Positions 1-10,011 of a stretch of 64,000 bases of DNA are shown in pieces (the stretch's first letter is position 1; each line of letters begins with the position of its first letter). The position numbers were made by a program, and so were the translations under genes. This DNA is from Microbacteriaceae bacterium PS02070. GTDB lineage: Bacteria; Actinomycetota; Actinomycetes; Actinomycetales; Microbacteriaceae. Location: positions 1 to 64,000 of the forward strand of contig JASCPE010000002.1 of NCBI GenBank assembly GCA_029959865.1, in the 5' to 3' direction. The notes below the pieces were generated by a model. That model saw nothing but the letters and a program-made list of their open reading frames with translations, was not told the origin of the DNA and made no database searches.

Positions 1-1
1 G

Positions 2-238
2 GCGCGCGGCGTCGTCGTGATCGATCCGCCGCGCGCCGGCGCAGGTCGAGAGGTCGTGACGTCGTTGTCCCGCCTGAGTCCCGACCGGATCGTGTACGTT
101 GCGTGCGATCCCGCACCACTCGCGCGTGACCTCGCAACGTTCCGTCGAGAGGGGTATACGCCGGACAGGGTGCGCGGGTTCGATCTCTTTCCGCTCACCC
201 ACCACGTGGAGGCCGTCACGGTTCTTACTCGGACGTGA
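2..238 (+). CDS. TrmA/RlmD-family RNA (uracil-5-)-methyltransferase, C-terminal fragment
   Basis: Only the last 78 codons are present; the frame is open at the left edge. The fragment holds two hallmarks of class I SAM-dependent uracil-5 RNA methyltransferases: IDPPRAG, and VACDPAPLARDL, which carries the catalytic cysteine in the family position. The end, HHVEAVTVLTR, is the usual family C-terminus (HVE). The family methylates C5 of uridine in tRNA or 23S rRNA; which RNA cannot be told from the tail. It ends 20 bp before a response regulator that has its own promoter-like motif, so the two are probably separate transcripts. Confidence 0.85.
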   Translation, partial: ARGVVVIDPPRAGAGREVVTSLSRLSPDRIVYVACDPAPLARDLATFRREGYTPDRVRGFDLFPLTHHVEAVTVLTRT

Positions 239-246
239 CGGCGCGA

Positions 247-252
247 TAGCCT
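247..252 (+). promoter_or_regulatory. leaderless-type -10 element (TAGCCT) of the response regulator gene
   Basis: TAGCCT fits the actinobacterial TANNNT -10 and is followed by exactly 6 nt and then the ATG at 259, so the first transcribed base would be at or near the start codon. No Shine-Dalgarno sequence precedes the ATG. The same arrangement recurs at many genes in this window. Confidence 0.6.
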
Positions 253-258
253 GAGCGC

Positions 259-912
259 ATGATCCGCGTGGCCCTCATCGACGATCACGAGTCTGTCCGG
301 CTCGGGCTCGAGGCGGCGTGCGATCGTGCCGGCGATATCGCCGTTGCCACGTCGACCGTTTCCGTCGCCGCCTACTTAGAGTCGCGGACGGCGCAGGACG
401 CTCCCGTGGATGTCGTCGTGCTGGACCTCACGCTCGGCGATGGGTCGACTGTGACCGAGAACGTCACCCGGCTTGTCCGCGATGGCTCCCCGGTCGTGAT
501 CCACAGCGTCGCCGACCGACCCGCGGCCGTCCGTGAGGCGCTGCTGGCGGGAGCAACCGGTGTCGTGAGCAAATCCGCTCGCACGACGGACGTCCTCGCC
601 GCCATCCGCACGGTCGCGCGCGGCGAGGCGCTGGACAATGTGGAGTGGGCAAGCGCAGTAGAAGGAGACCGTGCGTTCGCCGACGCGCAACTGTCCGCAC
701 GTGAACTGGACGTGCTTCGCTTGTATGCGGCCGGGTTGCCGTTGAAGATGGTCGCCGAGCGGCTGGGCATCGCGTATTCCACGGCCAAGGAGAACATCAC
801 CCGCGTCCGCACCAAGTACGTCGACGTGGGACGGCCCGCACCGACGAAGGTCGATCTTCTCCGCCGCGCGATGGAAGACGGCCTCGTCGCCGAGGGTGCT
901 GGTGACCGCTGA
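259..912 (+). CDS. NarL/FixJ-type response regulator
   Basis: A 217-aa two-component regulator. The N-terminal receiver (about 1-125) has the acidic pair in LIDDH, the phosphoacceptor aspartate in VVVLDLTLGDGS (about residue 56) and the conserved lysine in VSKSA. The C-terminal LuxR-type helix-turn-helix starts at LSARELDVLRLYAAG (about 147) with recognition helix AYSTAKENITRVR. Its end overlaps the start of the histidine kinase by up to 17 bp, and a third membrane protein follows in ATGA overlap, so the three form one operon. The kinase is the likely cognate partner; the signal and targets are not visible. The leaderless -10 fixes the start. Confidence 0.9.
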   Translation: MIRVALIDDHESVRLGLEAACDRAGDIAVATSTVSVAAYLESRTAQDAPVDVVVLDLTLGDGSTVTENVTRLVRDGSPVVIHSVADRPAAVREALLAGATGVVSKSARTTDVLAAIRTVARGEALDNVEWASAVEGDRAFADAQLSARELDVLRLYAAGLPLKMVAERLGIAYSTAKENITRVRTKYVDVGRPAPTKVDLLRRAMEDGLVAEGAGDR

Positions 913-2116
913 TATCAGCGACGCCACCCTCGCCCGTGACGTCGCGCCGGAGCGCACCGATACCTACACGCAGGCGCGGATCGAGCGGATCGTATGGATC
1001 GCCGTGGGCGTGGGTGCTGCGATCCTCGGCGCGCAGGCCTTCCTGAATGCGCTCGCCGTGCCCCAGCTGCAGCCAGGGTGGCAGGTGCCCGTCCTGTCCG
1101 CCGTCTTCGCGCCGCTGATCCTCATGATCGTGTCGTGCTTCGTGGGGTACCGCGTCCGGCTGTTCGCCGGGGTCTTCGCGATCATTTTTCCGCTGTGCCT
1201 GCTGATGTGGCCGTTCGTCTCGGACGCGGACTACGTTCCGGTGGATCCGTGGCTGTGGTACCTCGTCAACATCGCGACCGTGGCCGCCGTGGTCGCCTTC
1301 CCGCTGGGCATCCAGGTCATCTGGGCGGGTTTCGTCCCGCTGCTCTATGGCACGGTGCGGTTGGCCCAGCTGGCGGAGGAGTCGAGCGCGCTTCGCGTCG
1401 TGGGGCTCAACGTCGTTTTCGCTGTCATCCTCGCGGCTGTCGTCGTGATTCTGGGGTGGATGCTGCGCACGGCCGCCGTCGGGATCGACCGTGCGCGCGC
1501 CGATGCTGTCGCGTCGCACGCGCTCGCGGCGGCGGTGGAGGCGGCTGAGACCGAGAGGGTGGCGGTCGCGGCTCTCATGCACGACAGCGTGCTGGCGGCT
1601 CTGATCGCCGCGGAGCGTGCCGACTCCGACCGTGAGCGCACCCTGGCCGTCGCGATGGCGCGTGAAGCACTGACCCGCCTGGCCAACGCGGAACGCGATG
1701 CGGGGGAGGGCTCCGATGAACCGATCAGCGCCTGGGCGCTGGCCGAGGAGATCGCCGTGGCCGCGGAGGACTACGGCATCGATCTCACCGTCGCGCGGGA
1801 CATCCGCTCCGATGATCGGATGATTCCCGGGCGCGTGGCTCGTGCGCTCGTCCTGGCCGCCGCGCAGGCCGTAGCCAACTCCGTGCAGCACGCCGGCGGA
1901 GCCGGGCTGAGCGCCGAGGTTATCGCCGACAGGCGAAGCGTGGCGGTCCGGGTAGTGGATACGGGTGCCGGGTTCAGCTTCGCGGATGTGTACGAGGATC
2001 GGCTGGGTATTCGGGGATCGATCATCGCCCGGATCGCGGCGGTCGCCGGCCACGCCGATATCTCAACGAGCGAGCGCGGCACGGTCGTGTCTCTCGAGTG
2101 GGAGCACGCGCGATGA
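896..2116 (+). CDS. membrane sensor histidine kinase (HisKA_3/HATPase type)
   Basis: A 406-aa protein with about six hydrophobic segments in residues 25-200, then a short cytoplasmic kinase. The dimerisation helix carries ALMHDSVLAAL, with His229 as the likely phosphorylation site. The ATPase domain has an N-box (AAAQAVANSVQHAGG) and a G-box (VRVVDTGAGF) followed by RLGIRGSI. This matches the NarX/DesK-like kinase class that pairs with LuxR-type regulators such as the gene before it. A GTG at 902 is an equally possible start. There is no large extracellular domain, so the stimulus is probably membrane or envelope state; that is inference. Confidence 0.85.
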   Translation: MLVTADISDATLARDVAPERTDTYTQARIERIVWIAVGVGAAILGAQAFLNALAVPQLQPGWQVPVLSAVFAPLILMIVSCFVGYRVRLFAGVFAIIFPLCLLMWPFVSDADYVPVDPWLWYLVNIATVAAVVAFPLGIQVIWAGFVPLLYGTVRLAQLAEESSALRVVGLNVVFAVILAAVVVILGWMLRTAAVGIDRARADAVASHALAAAVEAAETERVAVAALMHDSVLAALIAAERADSDRERTLAVAMAREALTRLANAERDAGEGSDEPISAWALAEEIAVAAEDYGIDLTVARDIRSDDRMIPGRVARALVLAAAQAVANSVQHAGGAGLSAEVIADRRSVAVRVVDTGAGFSFADVYEDRLGIRGSIIARIAAVAGHADISTSERGTVVSLEWEHAR

Positions 2117-3183
2117 AATCACGATCGATCTGGAACGTCCGTCGCTCCCTCTCCGCGCTCGGCCTCGCCTTCACCACCTACCTCGCGATCGGCGCGCTGA
2201 TCTGGACGGAACCGGTTGTCAACGCGCCGCTGATGCTCATCAGCGTCGCGCTCTACCTCGTCGTGTCCGGCCTCTGCATCTACTGGAACGGGTTGCCACC
2301 GTCGCAGCGCGATGCGAGCACGGAGTCCGGCGGGTTCGGCCCGGGTATTGCCCTGCCGTTCCCTGCCGTGGTGCTGGTCATCGCGACGGCGGTCGTCGTA
2401 CCCAACGCGACGTGGATCGGCGCGGGCCCCGTCGCGCGCTACGAACCGTTCGCGACGTGGAGCCTCGGTGGCATCGGCGCGCTCATGGCCATCGTGATGA
2501 TCCGCCACCGCCCGTGGGTGGCGTGGATCGGCATCGTGCTGCTGGCCGTCCAGTCGATCTTCTGGATAGGCGTGGAATCCTCGCTCGCGTTGGGACTGGT
2601 CGGAGCGGTGCTATGGGTGATGATCGCGCAGATCATGACCCGCCTCATCGGCCGCGCCGCGCAGGACACCGCGACGCTGACGCGCGTACAGCGGGCCGCG
2701 AGCGAGCGATTGGCGGCCCAGGAAGCGGGCAGACGAGAACGCCGCGTCCGCGTGCAGCACGCGCTGGCAACGGCGGGCCCTGTTCTCAGCCGCGTGATCG
2801 AGACCGGCGGCGCCCTCACCGAGGAGGAGCGTCTTTCCGCCCGAATCGCCGAGGGTCGCCTTCGCGATGAGCTGCGCGGCGGTCGCCTTGTCGACGCAGA
2901 CGTGCGCGACAAGATCGATCAGGCACGCGAACGGGGTGCTGCCGTCACAGTGCTGGATGAGGGCGGCCTCGAGGATCTTGATGAACAGTCGCTGAGGGGG
3001 TTGCGCACCCAGATCGCGGATGCCCTCGAGGGCGCCGGGTCGGACCGCATCTACATCCGCTCGTCGGCGCATCCGGACGTCGCGGCGACGATCGTCGGCA
3101 GGTCTGGCGAGAGCGAAGATGCTGACGAAGTCGTCGATCTCTGGCACGAGATCGCCCGGCCGGATCCCGATCACGAAGACTGA
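2113..3183 (+). CDS. polytopic membrane protein with cytoplasmic coiled-coil tail; possible pseudokinase
   Basis: A 356-aa protein starting at an ATG that overlaps the kinase stop (ATGA). Residues 10-185 hold about six hydrophobic segments; residues 190-356 are a charged, helical tail with a long Arg/Ala/Glu stretch and then RIAEGRLRDELRGG and AAVTVLDEGG. Layout (membrane bundle, helical linker, small alpha/beta tail) copies that of the kinase before it, but I find no phosphoacceptor HD/HE motif, N-box or DxGxG. It is translationally coupled to the two-component pair, so a role in modulating that system is likely. I do not recognise a named family. Confidence 0.7.
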   Translation: MKSRSIWNVRRSLSALGLAFTTYLAIGALIWTEPVVNAPLMLISVALYLVVSGLCIYWNGLPPSQRDASTESGGFGPGIALPFPAVVLVIATAVVVPNATWIGAGPVARYEPFATWSLGGIGALMAIVMIRHRPWVAWIGIVLLAVQSIFWIGVESSLALGLVGAVLWVMIAQIMTRLIGRAAQDTATLTRVQRAASERLAAQEAGRRERRVRVQHALATAGPVLSRVIETGGALTEEERLSARIAEGRLRDELRGGRLVDADVRDKIDQARERGAAVTVLDEGGLEDLDEQSLRGLRTQIADALEGAGSDRIYIRSSAHPDVAATIVGRSGESEDADEVVDLWHEIARPDPDHED

Positions 3184-3275
3184 AACCCGGATCCGATCAG
3201 AAGGCGTGTGAACTCCCGCCTCCCGATCCGGCGCATGCGACCAGGAGTGGTGAGGCCCGCGGAGGGGCTGATGGG

Positions 3276-3308
3276 GGCGAGGGGCGGCGAAGCCGCCCGC
3301 CCCTCGCC
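3276..3308. terminator. strong GC-rich hairpin, probable bidirectional terminator
   Basis: The outer arms GGCGAGGGGC (3276-3285) and GCCCCTCGCC (3299-3308) are perfectly complementary, and an alternative inner stem GGGCGGC-gaa-GCCGCCC (3282-3298) is also perfect. It lies between the 3' ends of two convergent units (membrane protein and accE). No clear U-tract follows on either side. Confidence 0.6.
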
Positions 3309-3475
3309 TGCGAGTGGTTACCCGAAAACCGACTCGCGGGGCCGCGTCGCGCTGAGAAGGCAACGCGACCGAACGCAAAGGCGTTCCAGCAAGACCAGTC
3401 TCTCGGTCCGCAAGGGGCTTGTCTGTAGGTATTTTGGGGGACAAACCTTTACGACTTTTGGTGGAGCCGCGCCCG
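3309..3475. other. unassigned intergenic stretch
   Basis: The remainder of the 292-bp gap between two convergent genes. It is richer in A/T than its surroundings near 3419-3465. I see no credible coding frame, tRNA fold or terminal inverted repeat. It could be untranslated 3' sequence of accE or decayed DNA. Confidence 0.4.
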
Positions 3476-3702
3476 TCAGCCGCTGAATCGGCCCCATCCG
3501 ATGTGCCGGCGCAAGGGTCGACGGACAGCCCGGGCGCTCGTGAGCCAGGCGGACCGCCGCGTCGAATCGACCGCGGTCGCGGATGCCGCCTCCTGCTGAT
3601 ACGCCTCGGTCACCACGGCCACGACCGCGGCGAGCTCTTCCGGCGTCGGGTTGCCGCGGATGAGATCGATGCGCAGCGGTGCGTCGTCGTCGGCGGCAAG
3701 GG

Positions 3703-3706
<4 letters not shown>
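3476..3706 (-). CDS. accE: acyl-CoA carboxylase epsilon subunit
   Basis: A 76-aa protein with the actinobacterial epsilon-subunit signature: [22 protein letters not shown] followed by a Trp-containing basic tail ([21 protein letters not shown]). In this family the small subunit binds and stimulates the beta carboxyltransferase in multi-subunit acyl-CoA carboxylases. Its ATG overlaps the accD stop by 4 bp, so the two are translationally coupled. The poorly conserved middle is normal for the family. Confidence 0.85.
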
Positions 3707-5292
<1,586 letters not shown>

Positions 5293-5299
5293 GCGTTCC

Positions 5300-5305
5300 A
5301 CACTA
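5300..5305 (-). promoter_or_regulatory. leaderless-type -10 element (TAGTGT) of accD5
   Basis: On the minus strand TAGTGT is followed by 7 nt and the GTG at 5292. It supports the shorter start for accD5 and lies in the 121-bp region shared with birA. Confidence 0.5.
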
Positions 5306-5401
5306 GCGAGCGACCTTCCGCCAGCGTTGGAGGCCACGGACAACCAATCAGAGGATGCTCTGTGGGATGTGCTCACCGTGGAGGTCGGCGCGCCGCGAGA
5401 C

Positions 5402-5407
5402 TAGCCT
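5402..5407 (+). promoter_or_regulatory. leaderless-type -10 element (TAGCCT) of birA
   Basis: TAGCCT followed by exactly 6 nt and the ATG at 5414; no ribosome-binding site is visible. Confidence 0.6.
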
Positions 5408-5413
5408 GGTCGC

Positions 5414-6190
5414 ATGCCAGTTCCCTCGAGCGGATATCCGCGCACCGCAGCAGTGAGCCCCCGCGTCCACGTCGTCGATCAGACCGACTCCACCAACGCT
5501 CTGCTTCTGCGTGATTCGGCGGACAGCCCTGACACCCATCCGCACCTGTCTGTCGTGCTCACGCGCAATCAGACCAACGGGCGTGGGCGTCTGGATCGCA
5601 CGTGGATCACGCCGCCCGATACCGCCGTCGCTGTCTCGGTGCTTCTTCGTGTCGGCGCGTTGGAAGTACCGTGGCGAGGCTGGATCCCGCTGGTCGCCGG
5701 ACTTGCGCTCACGCGGGCTGTCGCCGCGCAGATCCTGAAGCACCAGGTGACGCTCAAATGGCCGAACGATGTTCTCGTCGATGGGCGAAAGATCGCGGGG
5801 ATCCTCACCGAGGTCTCCTCCTCCGATCCCACGGTGGTTGTCGTCGGGGCCGGAATCAACACCACGATGCTGCCCGTGGATCTGCCGGTGCCGACCGCGA
5901 CCTCCTTCGGTGCGCTCGATCTGAAGGTCGATGAGGACAAGCTCGTCGAGGACTTCGTTGCGGGTCTGCGCGACGGAATCGCCGCGCTTGCTGTCGGCGG
6001 GCCCGACGCCGTGCGTGACGACGTCGTCGGCGTGTGCCAGACCATCGATCACGTGGTCGCGGTCACGCTGCCCGACGGCGGTGGGCTCGATGGCACCGCG
6101 ACGGGTCTCGATGAGGCCGGTCGTCTCATCGTCGATACCGGCTCAGGAACCTCGATCGTCAGCGCCGGAGACGTCGTACACGTGCGCTGA
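5414..6190 (+). CDS. birA: biotin--[acetyl-CoA-carboxylase] ligase
   Basis: A 258-aa monofunctional (class I) biotin protein ligase that activates biotin as biotinyl-AMP and attaches it to the lysine of biotin carboxyl carrier domains. It shows DQTDSTN near residue 23, the biotinyl-AMP loop GRGRLDRTW (BirA GRGRxxR motif) and the catalytic LKWPNDVLVDGRKIAGIL. There is no N-terminal winged-helix domain, so it should not act as a biotin repressor. It diverges from accD5, whose partner subunit it would biotinylate. Confidence 0.95.
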   Translation: MPVPSSGYPRTAAVSPRVHVVDQTDSTNALLLRDSADSPDTHPHLSVVLTRNQTNGRGRLDRTWITPPDTAVAVSVLLRVGALEVPWRGWIPLVAGLALTRAVAAQILKHQVTLKWPNDVLVDGRKIAGILTEVSSSDPTVVVVGAGINTTMLPVDLPVPTATSFGALDLKVDEDKLVEDFVAGLRDGIAALAVGGPDAVRDDVVGVCQTIDHVVAVTLPDGGGLDGTATGLDEAGRLIVDTGSGTSIVSAGDVVHVR

Positions 6191-6239
6191 TGCGGGCGCG
6201 CCTGCGCCCGGCACAGGTAGGTGAGCGCACAATGGTGGG

Positions 6240-6800
6240 GTGACCCAGCCCCTCGCGTTCCCCGGTCGGCCGCCGGCTCCGGTGCCGGGCGCGACAAGCC
6301 CCGAGTTGCGCATCGCGCGTGTGCGCTCCCACGCGCGCACGCTGGTATGGCCCGTCATCGTTCTCGTGGCCGTGGCCGCCGCGGTCGGCTTCTTCACCGG
6401 CAATCTCCCGGCGCCACTGCGCGACTGGATGCTGTGGCTCGTCGCGGGCGTCGTCGTGGTCTTCCTGGTCCTCGTCCCGTGGCTGCGCTGGCTGGCGCGC
6501 ACATACACGATCACCACACGTCGCGTGATCGCCCAGGAGGGGCTCGTGCGTCGTGTCCGTCGAGAGCTGACCCACACGCGCGGGTACACGATCACCGAAC
6601 GTCGGGGGCCGGTCCAGCGGCTGTGGGGTGCGGGGACGCTGATCCTTGCCGGTGGGGTGGACCACCCGATGGAGGTGAAGAACATTCCGGGCGTCTCGCT
6701 CGTCCATGAGGTTCTCTCCGACCAGATCGAAGTCGGCCAGATCCTCGCGCACCGGGATTCTCACCAGATTCCTGTGGTCGGCCAGCCGCCGCAGGTCTGA
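6240..6800 (+). CDS. PH domain-containing membrane protein (bPH2/DUF304 type)
   Basis: A 186-aa protein with two adjacent hydrophobic segments (about 36-58 and 62-84), then a bacterial PH-like domain starting at YTITTRRVIAQEGLVRR and continuing through YTITERRGPVQRLWGAGTLIL. Mycobacteria keep a similar gene (Rv3278c) beside birA and purK. Function is not established; such proteins are usually envelope-associated. The GTG at 6240 follows CACAAT plus 6 nt, a possible leaderless arrangement. An ATG at 6232 is out of frame and closes after three codons. Confidence 0.8.
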   Translation: MTQPLAFPGRPPAPVPGATSPELRIARVRSHARTLVWPVIVLVAVAAAVGFFTGNLPAPLRDWMLWLVAGVVVVFLVLVPWLRWLARTYTITTRRVIAQEGLVRRVRRELTHTRGYTITERRGPVQRLWGAGTLILAGGVDHPMEVKNIPGVSLVHEVLSDQIEVGQILAHRDSHQIPVVGQPPQV

Positions 6801-6852
6801 CGCCTGCGGGCATGCGCCTGCCGCCGGGCTGCGCGAAGATGGGAAGCGATTC

Positions 6853-6860
6853 AGGGAGGT
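6853..6860 (+). promoter_or_regulatory. ribosome binding site of purK
   Basis: AGGGAGGT followed by 5 nt and GTG at 6866. It selects this start over an upstream in-frame codon at 6812 and is one of the clearer Shine-Dalgarno sites in the window. Confidence 0.7.
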
Positions 6861-6865
6861 CCACA

Positions 6866-8002
6866 GTGCGTGTTGGTGTGATCGGTGGCGGGCAGTTGGC
6901 CCGAATGATGATCGCTCCGGCGGTCGAGCTGGGCGTGGAGTTGCGTGTCCTCGCCGAGCAGCCGGAGATGTCTGCCTCGCTTGCTGCGACGGCGGTGGGC
7001 GACTACCGCGACGCCGCAATCGTCGCGGAGTTCGCGCGGGACGTCGATGTCATCACGTTCGACCACGAGCACGTGCCGCAGGACGTGCTGCGCGCGCTCG
7101 TCGATGCGGGGGTGCGTGTCCACCCGGGACCGGATGCGCTGCAGTTCGCGCAGGACAAGATCCGCATGCGCACGCGGCTTCACGAACTCGGCGTGCCGCA
7201 GCCGGAGTGGGCCGTTGCTGAATCGGCAGCCGACGTCGACGCGTTCGCCCGTGACAACGGTGGCCGCGCCGTCGTGAAGACGGCACGGGGCGGATACGAC
7301 GGCAAAGGCGTGCGGGTCGTCGAGTCCGGCGCGGAGGTCGCCGACTGGCTCGAGGCGCTCGGCGAGGGGGAGCAGCTTCTCCTGGAGGAGCTCGTGCCCT
7401 TTACGCGGGAGCTCGCCCAGCAGGTGGCGCGACGGCCGTCAGGCGAGCTCGGTGTCTATCCCATCGTCGAGACGGTGCAGAAGGACGGAGTGTGCGCGGA
7501 GGCGATCGCTCCCGCGCCGTCTGCGGGAGCGCGTGTCGAGCGCGTCGCTGCCGACATCGGAGTCGCCATCGCCGAAGGGCTCGGCGTTACCGGGATGCTC
7601 GCCGTCGAACTGTTCGAGACGGATGACGAACGCATCCTCGTCAACGAGCTCGCGATGCGGCCACACAACAGCGGCCACTGGACGCAGGACGGCGCCGTGA
7701 CAAGCCAGTTCGAGCAGCACCTCCGCGCGGTTCTTGATCTGCCCCTCGGGGATACGGCGTCGTTGCAGCCGTGGTCGGTGATGGTGAACATCCTGGGCGG
7801 GCCCGGCGAAGGATCCGTGGAGGGGCGCATTCCCGAGGCCCTGGAAGGCCACCCGAGTGCCAAGGTTCACACCTACGGCAAATCTCCGCGCCCGGGCCGC
7901 AAGGTCGGGCACGTCACCGCAGTCGGTGATGACTTGGACAGTGTCGCTTACGAGGCGCGCGCGGCCGCGGCGGCCTTCTCCGATGACATTCGGGTTGGCT
8001 GA
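6866..8002 (+). CDS. purK: 5-(carboxyamino)imidazole ribonucleotide synthase
   Basis: A 378-aa ATP-grasp enzyme that makes N5-CAIR from AIR, bicarbonate and ATP in purine synthesis. The N-terminus VGVIGGGQLARMM is the family dinucleotide-fold signature; FDHEHVP, ARGGYDGKGVR and NELAMRPHNSGHWTQDG are typical PurK motifs, the last near the metal site. Length is normal. purE, the next enzyme, follows after 51 bp containing a small terminator-like hairpin and its own leaderless promoter, so the two may be transcribed separately. Confidence 0.95.
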   Translation: MRVGVIGGGQLARMMIAPAVELGVELRVLAEQPEMSASLAATAVGDYRDAAIVAEFARDVDVITFDHEHVPQDVLRALVDAGVRVHPGPDALQFAQDKIRMRTRLHELGVPQPEWAVAESAADVDAFARDNGGRAVVKTARGGYDGKGVRVVESGAEVADWLEALGEGEQLLLEELVPFTRELAQQVARRPSGELGVYPIVETVQKDGVCAEAIAPAPSAGARVERVAADIGVAIAEGLGVTGMLAVELFETDDERILVNELAMRPHNSGHWTQDGAVTSQFEQHLRAVLDLPLGDTASLQPWSVMVNILGGPGEGSVEGRIPEALEGHPSAKVHTYGKSPRPGRKVGHVTAVGDDLDSVAYEARAAAAAFSDDIRVG

Positions 8003-8003
8003 G

Positions 8004-8025
8004 AACCCGCGCCGTTGCGGGGTTT
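8004..8025 (+). terminator. hairpin with short T-run after purK
   Basis: AACCCGC (8004-8010), a 6-nt loop, GCGGG (8017-8021), then GTTT. A short intrinsic-terminator-like structure immediately downstream of purK. Confidence 0.45.
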
Positions 8026-8041
8026 GCATGGTGATCCGGCC

Positions 8042-8047
8042 TAGCCT
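8042..8047 (+). promoter_or_regulatory. leaderless-type -10 element (TAGCCT) of purE
   Basis: TAGCCT plus 6 nt and GTG at 8054. It shares the ten-base string CTAGCCTGGT with the birA promoter at 5401. Confidence 0.6.
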
Positions 8048-8053
8048 GGTCGG

Positions 8054-8569
8054 GTGAACCGCCCCTTCCACTCCTCGGAGAGTCCGCGCGTCGGCGTCGT
8101 CATGGGTTCCGACTCCGACTGGCGCATCCTCAGCGACGCTTCTCAGGTCCTCACTGACTTCGGGGTGGAGCACGAAGTCGAGGTTGTCTCCGCTCACCGC
8201 ACCCCCGGCAAGCTCATCCGTTACGGACGCGAGGCACGGGGCCGCGGGTTGCAGGTCATCATCGCCGGCGCCGGCGGCGCCGCGCATCTGCCGGGGATGC
8301 TCGCCTCGGTCACGACTCTCCCGGTGATCGGGGTACCCGTTCCCCTGGCCACCCTTGACGGCCTGGATTCATTGCTGAGCATCGTGCAGATGCCGGGCGG
8401 TATCCCCGTGGCAACCGTGTCGATCGGCGGTGCCAAGAACGCCGGACTTCTCGCCGTGCGCATCCTTGCGGCGAGCGACCCTGCGCTCGCCGACGCGCTC
8501 GCCGCCTACGCCGCGGACCTCGAGCGCCAGGTGGAGGAGAAGAACGCCCGGTTGAAGGACTCCCTGTGA
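8054..8569 (+). CDS. purE: N5-carboxyaminoimidazole ribonucleotide mutase
   Basis: A 171-aa class I PurE that converts N5-CAIR to CAIR. Family motifs are complete: [10 protein letters not shown] near the N-terminus, [10 protein letters not shown] with the catalytic histidine, and [11 protein letters not shown]. It pairs with purK just upstream. Its TGA overlaps the GTG of the LCP protein by 4 bp, an odd coupling of purine synthesis to wall-polymer attachment. Length and motifs are ordinary. Confidence 0.95.
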   Translation: MNRPFHSSESPRVGVVMGSDSDWRILSDASQVLTDFGVEHEVEVVSAHRTPGKLIRYGREARGRGLQVIIAGAGGAAHLPGMLASVTTLPVIGVPVPLATLDGLDSLLSIVQMPGGIPVATVSIGGAKNAGLLAVRILAASDPALADALAAYAADLERQVEEKNARLKDSL

Positions 8570-10008
8570 CCATGACCGTCCCACCGCGCGGAAGCGCGGA
8601 GGCCCGCGACGCCGTCACGAACCCGAGGCCGATCCGGTACCCGGAGGTGACGTCGCCCGAGGTCATGACACGGCGCGGCTGGTGGCTCATCGTCCTGAAC
8701 TTCCTGCTGCCCGGATCCGCGCAGATCCTGGCGGGGAACAAGCGGCTCGGACGCATCGGCCTCGCGGCGACTCTCGCGCTGTGGATCGTCGCGATCGTGG
8801 GAATCGTGCTCGTGCTCGTGTGGCGCGGGGCGGTGCTGTCGCTCGCCCCGAATTGGTTCTTCCTGCTCGCCGTCCAGATCATCCTGATCGCATACGTCCT
8901 CCTCTGGGTCGTGCTGACAATCGACACGCTGAGGCTCGCGAGGCTCGTCCGGGCTGGTCCCGCGGCGCGGTTCTTCATAGCCGGAGTGTCGGTGCTCTTA
9001 CTTCTCGTCGCCAGCCTGCCGTCGCTGTACGCTGCCCAGTTGGCCGCAACGACGCGGTCGACTATCACGAGCATCTTCGGCGGCGGCACCGTCGTGCCTC
9101 CGTCGGACGGCTACTACAACATCCTTCTGCTCGGTGCAGACAGTGGGGCGGGCCGTGACTCCATGCGGTTCGACAGCATCTCGGTCGTGTCGGTGAACGC
9201 ATCGACGGGTGCAACGACCATCACCGGTATTCCGCGTGACCTGCCGAATGCGCCGTTCTCCGAGGGGCCGATGCAGGAGTTGTACCCGAACGGGTTCGAA
9301 GGGCATATCTCCGACTCCTGCGGTTGGGGTTCCGGCATCAACCAACTTCGCAATGCCGCGGAAGTCTGCCGGGAGGATCGCGGTGAGGGGCTCTACCCCA
9401 ACGCGGTCGACGAAAGCTCTTCGCCCTCGATCGAGGCCACCAAGGACGCCGCGGAAGGCATGCTGGGCATCGAGATCCCGTACTACGTGTTCATCGACAT
9501 GGAGGGCTTCGCGCACCTGATCGATGCGCTCGGCGGGGTAGAGATCACGGTCACCGAGCGTCTGCCCGAGGGGCCTGGGCCCGACTACGACGGGCAGCCT
9601 GCCGAGGAGTGGGCGACGGGCTGGATCGAAGAGGGTACGCAGCTCATGGACGGTGAGACGGCGCAGTGGTATGCCCGCTCCCGATACACCACGAGTGACT
9701 GGGACCGCATGGAGCGACAGCGCATTCTGCAGCAGGCGATCCTCGCGCAGTTCACGCCATCCAACGTCCTCTCCCGTTTTTCGGAGATCATGTCGGCAGG
9801 CTCAGACCTCGTTCAGACCGACGTGCCCGACGGGTTACTTCCGACACTGCTGGATCTCGGGTTGAAGGCGCGCGAGCAGGCTGTATCGACTATCGAGCTC
9901 ACGCCAGAGAACGGCATCGACTCCGAGTATCCCGACTACACCCTCGTCCGTGAGCTTGTCGCGGACGCACTGCACCCGGCGAGTCCGACCGCCGCACCGG
10001 AGGAGTGA
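8566..10008 (+). CDS. LytR-CpsA-Psr (LCP) family wall-polymer ligase
   Basis: A 480-aa protein. Residues 35-170 hold about four hydrophobic segments; the extracytoplasmic LCP domain begins near [27 protein letters not shown] and contains GIPRDL, a Cys-containing loop, [22 protein letters not shown] and the arginine-rich [28 protein letters not shown] enzymes move lipid-linked glycopolymers onto peptidoglycan or arabinogalactan. The four-helix N-terminus is more elaborate than the usual single anchor. It is coupled to purE and followed 3 bp later by a GT4 gene. An ATG two codons in (8572) could be the real start. Confidence 0.9.
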   Translation: MTMTVPPRGSAEARDAVTNPRPIRYPEVTSPEVMTRRGWWLIVLNFLLPGSAQILAGNKRLGRIGLAATLALWIVAIVGIVLVLVWRGAVLSLAPNWFFLLAVQIILIAYVLLWVVLTIDTLRLARLVRAGPAARFFIAGVSVLLLLVASLPSLYAAQLAATTRSTITSIFGGGTVVPPSDGYYNILLLGADSGAGRDSMRFDSISVVSVNASTGATTITGIPRDLPNAPFSEGPMQELYPNGFEGHISDSCGWGSGINQLRNAAEVCREDRGEGLYPNAVDESSSPSIEATKDAAEGMLGIEIPYYVFIDMEGFAHLIDALGGVEITVTERLPEGPGPDYDGQPAEEWATGWIEEGTQLMDGETAQWYARSRYTTSDWDRMERQRILQQAILAQFTPSNVLSRFSEIMSAGSDLVQTDVPDGLLPTLLDLGLKAREQAVSTIELTPENGIDSEYPDYTLVRELVADALHPASPTAAPEE

Positions 10009-10011
10009 CCG

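Noticed and set aside
797-2053. 418-codon open frame antisense to the histidine kinase
   Set aside because: Very Arg/Asp/His/Gln-rich without motifs, fully inside a confident gene.
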